Position numbers and translations under genes: made by a program
Shown: positions 46,064 to 55,553 of the stretch, one piece after another
Position numbering within the stretch: position 1 is the first letter of the stretch
Layout: each line of letters starts with the position of its first letter
Source: Leptolyngbya sp. FACHB-321
GTDB taxonomy: Bacteria; Cyanobacteriota; Cyanobacteriia; Leptolyngbyales; Leptolyngbyaceae
DNA length: 64,000 nt
Direction of reading: 5' to 3'
Assembly (NCBI RefSeq): GCF_014695975.1
Contig: NZ_JACJPI010000046.1
Coordinates: 62,001-126,000, forward strand
Notes under the pieces: model-generated
What the model was told of the DNA's origin: nothing
The model's database searches: none
What the model saw: the letters and a program-made list of their open reading frames with translations, nothing else

Positions 46064-48823
46064 ATGGAAATTCTCTCGGTTAGCCTTAAGAACTTCAAGT
46101 CGCACAGCGATCGCCACTTCACTTTTCAGCCAGGAACCAATGCCATCTGTGGTGAAAACGGTGCGGGGAAGACAAGCATTCTAGAAGCGATCGCCTGGGC
46201 GCTGTTCGACTACGCTGGCGACTACAACAAAGAGGATTTAGTGCGGAATGGGGCTGCGAGTGCTCAAGTGCGAGTTGCCTTTATCTCTAGCCGCGACGGA
46301 CGTACTTACGAAGTCCAGCGCTGCACCAGCAAAAGCTATACACTTTACGATCCCCAGCTTGATGAGCGCCTCCCCTACAGCCGCATTAAAGAAGAAGTCA
46401 TACCTTGGCTGCGCGAGCATTTGGGCGTAGCCCCAGGAACCGATTTGAGCCAGTTATTTTCCAGCACGATCGGCGTACCACAAGGAACTTTTGCCGTCGA
46501 CTTTCTACTGACGAAGGAGAAGCGCAAGCCGATTTTTGACAAGATCTTAAAGGTCGAAGAATATCAGCAAAGCTGGAAAAAACTAGGTGATCTAGAAAAG
46601 TACGCGAAGGGTCAGGTAGAAAGCCTGGAACAGGAAATTGCTCACTATGACGACGACTTAACAGCTTTAGCACCGCTACTGCAAAAGCGCCAGGAGCAAA
46701 GCGAAGACGTTAAACGAGTCCAAACAGAGCTTGAGCAAGTACAGATAGCATTGGCGCAATGGCAGCACGAGCAGTCACAACTCAGCACCCAGGCAACTCA
46801 GCTCCAACAGTTTGATAGCCAATTAGAAAAGCTTGTCGCTCGTCTCCAGACCGAAACAGCACTAGTTGAACGATTGCGCCTTGATTTGCAAGAAGCCGAA
46901 AAAGCGGTAGCAATCTGCACAGCCAATCGCGAGGCGTTTCAGGCGTATGGACTCGCAGAGAAAACGCTCAACGAATTAGAACAGCAGCAGCGATCGGAAC
47001 GCCAACTTCAGCAAAAGCGACAACAGAATCAAGAGCAGTTGCGCGATCGTCAAACGAAGCTGGCAACCCTGAACCATCAACTCGATCGTCTTCAGCAAGC
47101 AAGAGCCGAAATAATCCAACTGGAGCCATTAATTGGACAACAGCAGCAGCTAGAACAATCCTTACAAAGTCTTAATCAGCAGCTTCAGGAGTGTGTCAAT
47201 TGGCAGCGAAGCCTGAAAGACCAGGAAAAACGGCTTGCCCAGGTACAAACCCGCGTGACTCAAATTGATCAAAATATTAGCCGGATTCAGGCACTAAAAG
47301 CCCAGGTGCAGCAGATTCCACACCTGGAGCAACAGCAGCAACGCTACCAGCAACAACTGAGTCGCATTGCCGCCGCCGCTCAGTTTGAAGCAGACTTACG
47401 GCAACTGCTGGAGCAGTCAGCAGCAAAAGGCGATCGTTACCTCACTCAAGTTGCTCAAGCCAAAGCAACGCTAAAAGATCTACAGCAAACCGTGCCACTG
47501 TGGAGCGAGCCGCTGGAACTCGCACTCACAACGCTTCAAAGTAGCGTGCATTGGCAAGAGCACCTGATGACAGCGCTGCAAGACATTCTCAAAGATTTAG
47601 CAGAGCAAACATCGGAAACCCGCCTGGAGCAGCAATTACAGAAATTACAAGCAGATTTAAAGATTGCTCGTCAGCAACAGGTTGAATTTTCCAGCCTGGA
47701 CCGTCTGCTGAACGATCGAGAGCAGTTAATCGAAGAGGCGATCGCGCTCCAAGCCAGCTTGACCGAACTGCATACTCACCTGGCAGGCAAACCGCTTTTG
47801 AAGAAGCAACACATACGGCTAGGTCAAGAGCTTGACGTTCTAGGCGATCCCCGCGGTCGTTGTCGTCTTCAGCAACAGGAACTTCAGCAAGAGCCTGACT
47901 TGCAAGTAAAAATTCAGGCATTGCAGAACTCTTTGGCAATCGATCAGCAGGCGATCACTACGCTTGATCAACAGCTTGCCACGTTTGCTGACCTAGCAGA
48001 AAAACTACAAGAGCAGCAAGCCTTACGAGAGCAACACCGCGCTGCACATCAGGAATACTTAGAGCATCAAAAACTGGCAAACAGCCGACGTGAGCGCGAT
48101 CAGCTTTTACAGGCTGCTATCGTGCAACTGCAAGCCTTAGAGCAAGACGCAAAAACTATGAGTGCTGAACGCGATCGCCTGAATGCAACCTTTGATGCAG
48201 CGCGTTTTCAAACTGTACAAACGGCTTACCAGGAGACGAAAGAACAGAGTATTGTGCTGAATGCCAGTCTGCCAGACAAACTCAAGTATCTAACCGATCT
48301 AAACCAACAGCTAATACGCCTAGAAACGATCCAGACCAAGCGATCGCAGGCTCAAGGGTTAGTAGAACAAAAGCGAAAGACCCAGCGCTTCGTTAAGTTT
48401 GCCCGTGATGCCTATAAGAAAGCAGGACCCCGTATCACAGAACGCTATGTGCAAAACATTTCTCGGGAGGCCGATCGCCTGTTTCGTGAATTGCTCAATC
48501 GTCCCAATGTAGGGTTGGAGTGGACTCGGGAATACGAGATCCTGATACAAGAAGGTGCTCACACTCGCCGCTTTATCAACCTTTCTGGCGGTGAACAGAT
48601 GTGTGCAGCGTTAGCAGTGCGACTAGCGCTACTCAAAGTGCTAGCGGATATTGATATCGCCTTCTTTGATGAACCAACAACGAATATGGACAAGCCCCGA
48701 CGTAATCATCTAGCGGAGGCAATCGCTAACATCAAGACCTTCCGTCAACTCTTTGTGATCAGCCACGACGACACCTTTGAGAAGGTGACTGAAAACATCA
48801 TTTTAGTGGAGCGGGAAGCGTAG
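46064..48823 (+). CDS. sbcC: SMC-family nuclease subunit SbcC (Rad50-like)
   Basis: The 919-residue protein has an N-terminal Walker A (GENGAGKTS), a very long Gln-rich coiled coil, and the C-terminal signature LSGGEQMCAALAVRLALLKV with Walker B IDIAFFDEPTTNMD. It is the ATPase of the SbcCD nuclease that cuts hairpins and processes DNA ends. At the coiled-coil apex the CxxC zinc hook typical of Rad50/SbcC is absent; only an isolated Cys occurs near residue 599 (GDPRGRCR). SbcD is not adjacent. Confidence 0.9.
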   Translation: MEILSVSLKNFKSHSDRHFTFQPGTNAICGENGAGKTSILEAIAWALFDYAGDYNKEDLVRNGAASAQVRVAFISSRDGRTYEVQRCTSKSYTLYDPQLDERLPYSRIKEEVIPWLREHLGVAPGTDLSQLFSSTIGVPQGTFAVDFLLTKEKRKPIFDKILKVEEYQQSWKKLGDLEKYAKGQVESLEQEIAHYDDDLTALAPLLQKRQEQSEDVKRVQTELEQVQIALAQWQHEQSQLSTQATQLQQFDSQLEKLVARLQTETALVERLRLDLQEAEKAVAICTANREAFQAYGLAEKTLNELEQQQRSERQLQQKRQQNQEQLRDRQTKLATLNHQLDRLQQARAEIIQLEPLIGQQQQLEQSLQSLNQQLQECVNWQRSLKDQEKRLAQVQTRVTQIDQNISRIQALKAQVQQIPHLEQQQQRYQQQLSRIAAAAQFEADLRQLLEQSAAKGDRYLTQVAQAKATLKDLQQTVPLWSEPLELALTTLQSSVHWQEHLMTALQDILKDLAEQTSETRLEQQLQKLQADLKIARQQQVEFSSLDRLLNDREQLIEEAIALQASLTELHTHLAGKPLLKKQHIRLGQELDVLGDPRGRCRLQQQELQQEPDLQVKIQALQNSLAIDQQAITTLDQQLATFADLAEKLQEQQALREQHRAAHQEYLEHQKLANSRRERDQLLQAAIVQLQALEQDAKTMSAERDRLNATFDAARFQTVQTAYQETKEQSIVLNASLPDKLKYLTDLNQQLIRLETIQTKRSQAQGLVEQKRKTQRFVKFARDAYKKAGPRITERYVQNISREADRLFRELLNRPNVGLEWTREYEILIQEGAHTRRFINLSGGEQMCAALAVRLALLKVLADIDIAFFDEPTTNMDKPRRNHLAEAIANIKTFRQLFVISHDDTFEKVTENIILVEREA

Positions 48824-48986
48824 GAGCTTTCTGAGCAAAGATTTAACGTTAGGTAGAAGCAGATTACTAGAGAGCGAGTCCTTAGCCGCCAATCTAGTTA
48901 TTAAAGCTGCATATACAGCTAGTTAGCTTATGAAAATCTTCTTAACAGAGCATTGTCACAGGAGCCATTCGCTATTCAAAAACCAG

Positions 48987-49091
48987 TTATCTGCTGCTTG
49001 AGCGTTGCCCACTCAGCAAAGTCTTTGACCAAAGTGCAATCTCGACACCGAAAGCCATGAGCAAGATTATGCCAACTAGAACTGCACTCAT
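48987..49091 (-). CDS. Putative 34-residue single-helix membrane protein
   Basis: An ATG at 49091 opens a 34-residue frame starting MSAVLVGIILLMAFGVEIAL and ending in a polar Ser/Arg tail. A purine-rich RBS (GGGAGA) lies about 9 nt upstream. It starts 15 nt after the stop of the secreted-protein gene on the same strand, so co-transcription is likely. It does not match any small photosystem or cytochrome subunit I know. Confidence 0.45.
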   Translation of the reverse strand: MSAVLVGIILLMAFGVEIALWSKTLLSGQRSSSR

Positions 49092-49106
49092 CTTCTAATC
49101 TCCCTT

Positions 49107-49646
49107 TTACTTAGCTGTCGTCTGCTTTTGGAAATCGGCCTTACAAACATCTAAAATGCGTTGATCATTCTCACTAACATTGCTGATGCGCTCAAATCCT
49201 TGTAACCCAAGGTTAGAAAAGGCTGGATTACCTTGTGAAGCCACATTTGAATTACGCTCCAGAGCAATTTCAAAGGGATTCGTAGTGCGATCGTAGCTAT
49301 TAACCACAGTTAAAGCCAGTTGGTCATTCTGAAACTTGCCAGACGCACAGTCAAATGACGAGCGCGGCATATATAGCGCTCCAACCACATTTCCTTGCTT
49401 CGACTCAAAAACAAAGTATCCCTGACCAACCTGATTGGGCTGCGTCGATTGCCCATACAGATAAATGCCGTCAGGTAAAGCTTGCTTTGCAACTTGGGAC
49501 TGGGTGGATGCTTCAGCATTCGCAATTGCAGGGACCAGTCCAACACCAAGGAGACCAACGGTTAACGATAAACCTGCTAGAATACGACGGGCGCGGCAAG
49601 CCGGAGAAAACCACGGCGAGATAACGGTAGTAATTGGGTTTCGCAT
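49107..49646 (-). CDS. Secreted protein of unknown function
   Basis: The 179-residue precursor has a basic N-terminus, a hydrophobic core (ILAGLSLTVGLLGVGLV) and a likely cleavage at ANA. The mature part contains LPDGIYLYGQS, GQGYFVFESKQGNVVGALYMP and RSSFDCASG, a pattern I associate with a conserved cyanobacterial family without known function. Two Cys in the mature part may pair. It has a strong RBS (AGGAG). Confidence 0.82.
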   Translation of the reverse strand: MRNPITTVISPWFSPACRARRILAGLSLTVGLLGVGLVPAIANAEASTQSQVAKQALPDGIYLYGQSTQPNQVGQGYFVFESKQGNVVGALYMPRSSFDCASGKFQNDQLALTVVNSYDRTTNPFEIALERNSNVASQGNPAFSNLGLQGFERISNVSENDQRILDVCKADFQKQTTAK

Positions 49647-50362
49647 CGTATTTCTCCTCTGGAACTAAACGAAAAGCTGCCTTGTAAAGTGCCATCCCGG
49701 CACTAGGGGTATTTCACTGCGGTGATGAAGCTGGATACAAACCCGCTAGCGCTGATTCCGAAACATATGAACAGGTTATAGGGAATTTATTTGTTTAACC
49801 TCATCCCTCTGACTCACCTAAGTGGATGAATTTGCGCCACTTTTGGCAGAGATGTAAGACAGTTGTTGATTGCCTTAGATCGTGCGTTTCTGATAGCTGT
49901 CTTCGCCTCTTAACTAAAGGCTGCTTAAATTGCTGACAGCGGAAATAAGCAGTAGGTAAGAACAAAGAGCCATGAACAAGCAGAACGCATTTGCTCAGGG
50001 TCAACGGCTCAAAAACCGCACTGCGTAGACAATAGCTTCAAAGCTACTGCCTTGCCTTCAAGACTCGTATAACCATCAAATCATTATTTGTAGGCTGAAA
50101 CAATTACGTTAAGTGACAGTTCCGCAACTGTTTAGTCTTGGGCTAGGTTGGGTACTATGCACATTGTTGGTCGTGGTCATCTACTCATACAAAGCGACCT
50201 ATCTAAGCGATCGTAGCCGCTGCGATCGACAGTGCCATTTTTGTAAGTCTCTGCCTGCTGTAAGGGTAATTACAACGATCACAGCTTTGTTGTGCCTGCG
50301 GATAACTTGGCTTAAAGCTCTACCGTTTCTTCAATTGCCCTCCTCCAGATTTGGCAGCTCAA
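49647..50362. other. Long intergenic region without supported genes
   Basis: This 716-nt region lies between divergent genes. A GTG-initiated hydrophobic frame at 50113-50382 overlaps the next gene and is doubtful. A minus-strand frame at 49801-50004 is not convincing. I see no RNA gene. This is the largest unexplained gap in the window. Confidence 0.4.
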
Positions 50363-52903
50363 ATGACGGATTTTCCCTTTAACTTCAAAGGCATGATCAG
50401 AAACGGTCGCCGCCTGTTGACGCTAACCCTCAAACATCCTGCGCTGCTGACTGGCATTGTCGTGACAGGCTTAGTCTTTGGCGTGCGTGAGGTGGGTGGA
50501 CTCCAGTCACTAGAGCTATCGGCATTCGACCAAATGATTCGACTGCGCCCCAGCGCTGGTGCTGATCCTAGATTGCTGGTGGTGAATATTACTGAAGATG
50601 ACATCCGATCGCAAAACCGCTGGCCCATCTCAGATCAAGTCATTGCCCAACTGCTAGCAAAGCTGGATCAATACAAGCCAAAAGTCATTGGGTTGGATCT
50701 GTATCGTGATGTACCTCAGCAGCCAGGGCATGCAACCTTGCTGAAACAGTTGCAGTCTAGCAACGTTACAACAGTAATGTTGCTGGGCGATGAAGATACT
50801 GGCAGTGTGCCACCGCCACCTGGAGTCGCGCGCGATCGCGTTGGTTTCAGTGATTTTGTTATTGACCCCGATGCAGTCATACGGCGCAATCTACTTTTTG
50901 TCACTGCGAAAAACGAAAAATATTACTCGTTTGCCCTCCGATCAAGCCTTCAATACCTGGCAGACAAACAGCTACCATTTCGCCTTGACGCAAAAGCATT
51001 GCACATTGGCACAGCCATTTTTCCAGCGCTCGACAAACGTGCTGGCAGCTATCAGGCGCTCGACGATCGTGGCTATCAGGTGTTGCTGAATTACCGCGGC
51101 AATACTGTGGCACGACAGGTCACGTTGACGCAGGTGCTGCAGGGCGAACTACAGCCAGAGTGGGTGAAAGACAAGCTCGTGCTGATTGGCACAACCGCCC
51201 CTAGCGGCAAAGATTTATTCTTAACGCCTTACAATTTATCGGCAACGCAACAAAACCCCAAGACGCCTGGAGTCTTGATTCATGCACAAATGGTGAGTCA
51301 AATCCTGGGTCAAGTCTTAGATGGCAGAGCCTTGCTATGGTACTGGTCGGAACCAGGCGAAATTGCTTGGGTATGGGTTTGGTCAATGGTGGGCGGCATC
51401 CTGGCGTGGCGGTTTCGTCATCCCGGTGCATTGGCATTCACCATAGCCTTAGCTGGCGGCGGTTTATACTGCCTTTGTTTTGGTATTTTGTTGCAGTCAG
51501 GCTGGGTGCCAGTGGTGCCAGCCGCGATCGCCCTTGGGCTGGCAACGCTGGGTATTGTAGCGTATCGGCTACTGCACGATGCGTTTCACGATGCACTGAC
51601 AGGGCTACCAAATCGCGCTCTGTTTATCAAACAACTTCAGTGGGTCATTCAACATCATCACCCCTTTAGTCGAAGGTTTGGGTCATCAGACGCGCCCTCG
51701 ATCGCCGTTTTGTTTGTGGGTTTAGACGGCTTCAAAGCCATTAACGACAGCTTTGGGCATCGCCTAGGTGATCAGCTTCTAGTGACAACCACCGATCGAC
51801 TCAAAGTCTGCCTACATCCTACCGATCAGTTTGCACGGGTCGGCGGCGACGAATTTGCAATCTTACGACGCAACGTGCAAGATCCAGCCGAAGTAACGCA
51901 CCTAGCAGATCAACTGCAACGGCAAATGACACTGCCCATCCAGCTTGATGGGCAAGACGTATTCAGCACCGCCAGCATTGGGATTGTGCTCGGACGCTCC
52001 AACTCAAACTATGCGCCTGAAGATATCCTGCGTGATGCCCACACTGCCATGCACCGCGCGAAAGCATCAGGCAAGGCTCGCCATGAGGTTTTTGTGACCG
52101 GAATGCGTGTGCAGGTAATGACGCGCCTCCAGCTTGAAACCGATCTGCGACGTGCGATCGAACGTCAGGAATTCCGCCTGCACTACCAACCGCTCATCTC
52201 CCTACAAACAGGCAAAATTGCTGGCTTTGAGGCTCTAGTTCGCTGGCAACATCCTGATCGTGGATTGGTACCGCCGAATGATTTCATCCCAGTAGCAGAA
52301 GAAACTGAGCTAATCATTCCAATGGGCAAATGGATTACTCATGAAGCCTGCCGTCAGCTAAAAATCTGGCAAGAACAATTTCCGCAAGAGCAACCGTTGC
52401 TCGTCAGTGTTAACCTGTCAGGCAAGCAGTTCTCACAGCTAAATCTAGTGGAGCAAATTGAACAAACGTTGCAAGAGACGGGACTAAGTGGTCATAGCCT
52501 AAAGCTCGAAATTACCGAAAGCATTGCTATGACTGATGTGGAGTCTACGATTGCCCTCCTCCAACGGCTCAAAGCACTCCATCTACAACTCAGCATTGAT
52601 GACTTTGGTACAGGCTATTCATCATTGAGCTATTTGCATCGCTTCCCGACCAACACCATCAAGGTTGATCGTTCCTTTGTGAGCCGCATGGGCGATGAAA
52701 GTGAGGACTCTCAAATTGTCCAGACCATCATTCTTTTGGGGCACAACCTGGGTATGGATATTGTGGCAGAAGGCGTAGAAACAGCCGAACAGCTTGCCAG
52801 CTTACGCACACTGAAATGTGAGTACGGCCAGGGCTTTTTCTTCTCTAAACCGCTTGTGACAGAAGCCGCAACCGCTCTATTAAAAAGCGATCCGCAATGG
52901 TGA
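50363..52903 (+). CDS. CHASE2-GGDEF-EAL membrane cyclic-di-GMP protein
   Basis: The protein has about 846 residues. An N-terminal CHASE2 sensor domain (about 40-335) is followed by three membrane helices (about 340-410), a GGDEF domain (RVGGDEFAIL) and an EAL domain (FEALVRW, DDFGTGYSS, KVDRSFV, AEGVET). Both catalytic signatures are intact, so it may make and degrade c-di-GMP in response to an extracytoplasmic signal. Start ATG 50363 is preferred over TTG 50351. No partner regulator is adjacent. Confidence 0.92.
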   Translation: MTDFPFNFKGMIRNGRRLLTLTLKHPALLTGIVVTGLVFGVREVGGLQSLELSAFDQMIRLRPSAGADPRLLVVNITEDDIRSQNRWPISDQVIAQLLAKLDQYKPKVIGLDLYRDVPQQPGHATLLKQLQSSNVTTVMLLGDEDTGSVPPPPGVARDRVGFSDFVIDPDAVIRRNLLFVTAKNEKYYSFALRSSLQYLADKQLPFRLDAKALHIGTAIFPALDKRAGSYQALDDRGYQVLLNYRGNTVARQVTLTQVLQGELQPEWVKDKLVLIGTTAPSGKDLFLTPYNLSATQQNPKTPGVLIHAQMVSQILGQVLDGRALLWYWSEPGEIAWVWVWSMVGGILAWRFRHPGALAFTIALAGGGLYCLCFGILLQSGWVPVVPAAIALGLATLGIVAYRLLHDAFHDALTGLPNRALFIKQLQWVIQHHHPFSRRFGSSDAPSIAVLFVGLDGFKAINDSFGHRLGDQLLVTTTDRLKVCLHPTDQFARVGGDEFAILRRNVQDPAEVTHLADQLQRQMTLPIQLDGQDVFSTASIGIVLGRSNSNYAPEDILRDAHTAMHRAKASGKARHEVFVTGMRVQVMTRLQLETDLRRAIERQEFRLHYQPLISLQTGKIAGFEALVRWQHPDRGLVPPNDFIPVAEETELIIPMGKWITHEACRQLKIWQEQFPQEQPLLVSVNLSGKQFSQLNLVEQIEQTLQETGLSGHSLKLEITESIAMTDVESTIALLQRLKALHLQLSIDDFGTGYSSLSYLHRFPTNTIKVDRSFVSRMGDESEDSQIVQTIILLGHNLGMDIVAEGVETAEQLASLRTLKCEYGQGFFFSKPLVTEAATALLKSDPQW

Positions 52904-52991
52904 GTGTGCAGCATGAGAAACATCACGTTGCAACAACTGCTTGCAACTGTGTAGAGAGTAGCGATCGAGCCACACGTTCTGAGGGGTCAAG

Positions 52992-53567
52992 ATGGTCGAA
53001 CAAGCTTCTGAACGTCAACTTATTTTAGTGACGGGTCCAGCACGATCGGGCAAGAGTGAGTGGGCAGAAACTCTGGCAGTTCGCTCTGGCAGGTCTGTAC
53101 TCTATATTGCTACGTCTCAACGCGACCCAGCCGATCGCGAATGGCAAGACCGTATTGACCAGCATTGCCAACGTCGCCCGCCTACCTGGACAACAGTCGA
53201 AACTCCGATCGCCTTAGCAGAAACCATTCACATGGCTCCCTCAAACAGTTGCCTGCTCGTTGATTCCTTAGGCACATGGCTAGCAAATTTACTTGATCAA
53301 GATGACGACACTTGGAGGAAAACGTTGGCTAGCTTACTAGACAGTTTGCACCATACAACCAGTAGCATCATCTTTGTAGCAGAAGAAACTGGCTGGGGAG
53401 TTGTGCCTGCCTACCCAATGGGTCGCTTGTTTCGCGATCGCCTCGGCATTCTTACCCGTCAACTAGGCACGATCGCTCATCCTGTTTACCTCGTGACGGG
53501 TGGACATGTCCTGAACCTTAGCAGCCTCGGCACGCCGTTGCATCAAGCCCTAGAGCTGACGCAGTGA
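52992..53567 (+). CDS. cobU: Adenosylcobinamide kinase / adenosylcobinamide-phosphate guanylyltransferase
   Basis: The 191-residue protein has the P-loop GPARSGKS at 15-22 and the CobU motif VAEETGWGVVPAYPMGRLFRD. It phosphorylates adenosylcobinamide and adds GMP, a step in nucleotide-loop assembly of cobalamin. A GAGGGG RBS lies upstream. It is 88 nt downstream of the c-di-GMP gene. Together with cobN it shows corrinoid metabolism in this region. Confidence 0.95.
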   Translation: MVEQASERQLILVTGPARSGKSEWAETLAVRSGRSVLYIATSQRDPADREWQDRIDQHCQRRPPTWTTVETPIALAETIHMAPSNSCLLVDSLGTWLANLLDQDDDTWRKTLASLLDSLHHTTSSIIFVAEETGWGVVPAYPMGRLFRDRLGILTRQLGTIAHPVYLVTGGHVLNLSSLGTPLHQALELTQ

Positions 53568-53769
53568 AGAACCTTAACCTGAGCTACAGCTTTAAACTAA
53601 TGAGATGCGCGTTTAGACAAAGTAGCATAGAGCTATTAGGCTAGCTACCCTAGTGATATGCACCCTGAGCGAAAGCAATTCGCTGCTTCTGAATGTAGGA
53701 AGACTAAGGCTTCAGTGAACTAATACAAAACTTTTTAGCCCTCTAAATTTGATCTTTTAATTTGACACT

Positions 53770-54192
53770 ATGGCATCCGAACAACACGTCAGGCAGTATC
53801 TTGCTTACTGGTTTCAGTTAGGCAAGCCAGTTCTAATCAACGGTGGTAGGTTGCGCGTCTTGCCTCGTCCAATCATTCAGGGCGATCGCTATAGCCCAGA
53901 ATTTGAAGCGTGTTGGCAGCAGGTCTGTTCACCAGCGTCGGGGGATTGTTACCTGGAAGGCACGGAGCAGACGATCGCCGAACTTCTGAGTCCCGCCTGG
54001 GATGTTGATCCCTGTTCCCGTTGTGCCATGCCGGTGCCGGTAAAAGTTCAAGGCGTTGCTGCGTTGGAATGCCCCTGTGTCGATCTTCCAGGATGGCCCA
54101 ACACCGAACTGCCATCTCCACGTGCGCCTATCCAAAGCCAGACAAGGATGGGACAACTGCGCGATCGCCTCCGCCAGTCTCACGGCGAATAA
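53770..54192 (+). CDS. Conserved-looking Cys-rich protein, unknown function
   Basis: The 140-residue protein has CSRCAMP followed about 20 residues later by CPC, a plausible zinc site (about residues 82-107). The N-terminus is YLAYWFQLGKPVLINGG. No signal peptide. I do not recognise a named family. It is convergent with rnz, with 35 nt between the stops. Confidence 0.75.
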   Translation: MASEQHVRQYLAYWFQLGKPVLINGGRLRVLPRPIIQGDRYSPEFEACWQQVCSPASGDCYLEGTEQTIAELLSPAWDVDPCSRCAMPVPVKVQGVAALECPCVDLPGWPNTELPSPRAPIQSQTRMGQLRDRLRQSHGE

Positions 54193-54227
54193 GGACGTTC
54201 CACCCAGTACAGAATACTCAGTACAGA

Positions 54228-55181
54228 CTAAACGGTTGCCATTGCGGCGGCGTTTCGCCGAGGAATCTCGTACGTCCAGAAATCAGAAGCCATCTCTGTG
54301 TTGGGAAAAATAGAGCGGGCTTCTGCAAGTAGATCTTTAAGTTCGATCGCATTACCAGGCGCATAGCGTGGGCTGAAATGGGTCATAATCAGCCGCCTCA
54401 CTTGTGCTGCCAGAGCGACTTGGGCTGCCATTGTCGAGGTTGAATGCAACCGTTGATATGCCAATTCAGCATCCTGATGGGCAAATGTGGCTTCATGAAT
54501 CAACACATCTGCATCCTGTGCTAGCTCGATCGAAGTTTCGCAAAAAACTGTATCTGTACAATACGCCAGCTTTCGTCCCTGTTCTGTCTGCCCGCACAAG
54601 TCTGCTCCGTTCACCAATCGCCCGTCAGGTAACGTGATAACTTCGCCGCGCTTCAGCTTGCCATAGAGCGGTCCCGACGGAATGCCCAATGCAGCAGCTT
54701 GCTTAACATCAAAATGCCCAGGACGATCTTTTTCAGTAATCCGATAGCCAAACGCAGGTACGCGATGCTTGAGTAACCCACAGCTCACCGTAAACTCGCT
54801 GTCTTCATAAACAACACCGGGACGTACAGTATGGACCTTCACCGGATAAGAGAAATGCGTTTGCGAATACCGCCGACAGGCCTTGAGATACTCATCCAGG
54901 TCAGGTGGCCCATAAATATCGACACGCTGAACGTTGCCTGCCAAACCACAACTTGCTAATAACCCCATCAACCCATAAATATGATCCCCATGCATATGAG
55001 TCACAAAAATACGGGTTAACTGACTGCTCTTAATCTCGCTGCGCAAAAGCTGATGTTGGGTGCCTTCACCACAATCAAACAACCAAAACTCTGCCCGTTG
55101 AGGTAAGCGAACCGCTACGCTAGAAACATTGCGCGATCGCGTCGGCACACCAGAACTGGTTCCAAGGAATGTAATCTGCAA
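54228..55181 (-). CDS. rnz: Ribonuclease Z
   Basis: The 317-residue metallo-beta-lactamase-fold protein has the zinc motif HMHGDH, FDCGEGTQHQLL, and HEATF and MTHFSPRY near the C-terminus. It matures tRNA 3' ends by endonucleolytic cleavage. The family N-terminus LQITFLGTSSGVPTRSRN begins at a TTG at 55181, which I take as the start; an upstream TTG at 55253 would add 24 unrelated residues. Length then fits the family. Confidence 0.93.
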   Translation of the reverse strand: MQITFLGTSSGVPTRSRNVSSVAVRLPQRAEFWLFDCGEGTQHQLLRSEIKSSQLTRIFVTHMHGDHIYGLMGLLASCGLAGNVQRVDIYGPPDLDEYLKACRRYSQTHFSYPVKVHTVRPGVVYEDSEFTVSCGLLKHRVPAFGYRITEKDRPGHFDVKQAAALGIPSGPLYGKLKRGEVITLPDGRLVNGADLCGQTEQGRKLAYCTDTVFCETSIELAQDADVLIHEATFAHQDAELAYQRLHSTSTMAAQVALAAQVRRLIMTHFSPRYAPGNAIELKDLLAEARSIFPNTEMASDFWTYEIPRRNAAAMATV

Positions 55182-55553
55182 AACGTAGCGTTCCAAACGG
55201 GTTTCCTTCCTGAACCTATACTGACACAGGCGAAGGAAATAAGGGCTTGACAACAGCGCTTGAGCGACAAATCTGATTTAATAAACGTTACAAAGCATCG
55301 AAAACACAAGATACAAGGTGAGGCACGAAAGTTGCGCGTTCAACTACAGCATATCTGGCATAAGTAGGGAACATCAAAGCTCAAAAAACTGACTCCATAC
55401 AAAGCAATTTGACGTATATTAAGCGTCGTTGCCCCATACTTCAGACAGCGTGTAACGAGCCTGACGTAGGATATAGCCTATATTTTGCTGTCTGCGATCG
55501 TATTGCCACGACTACCTAGCCCCTTAACGCCTGAACCTGTAAGGATTCTGAAA

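Noticed and set aside
50113-50382. 89-codon plus-strand frame with GTG start and a hydrophobic beginning
   Set aside because: Overlaps the start of the CHASE2 gene, has no RBS, and its second half is not protein-like. Possible but unsupported.
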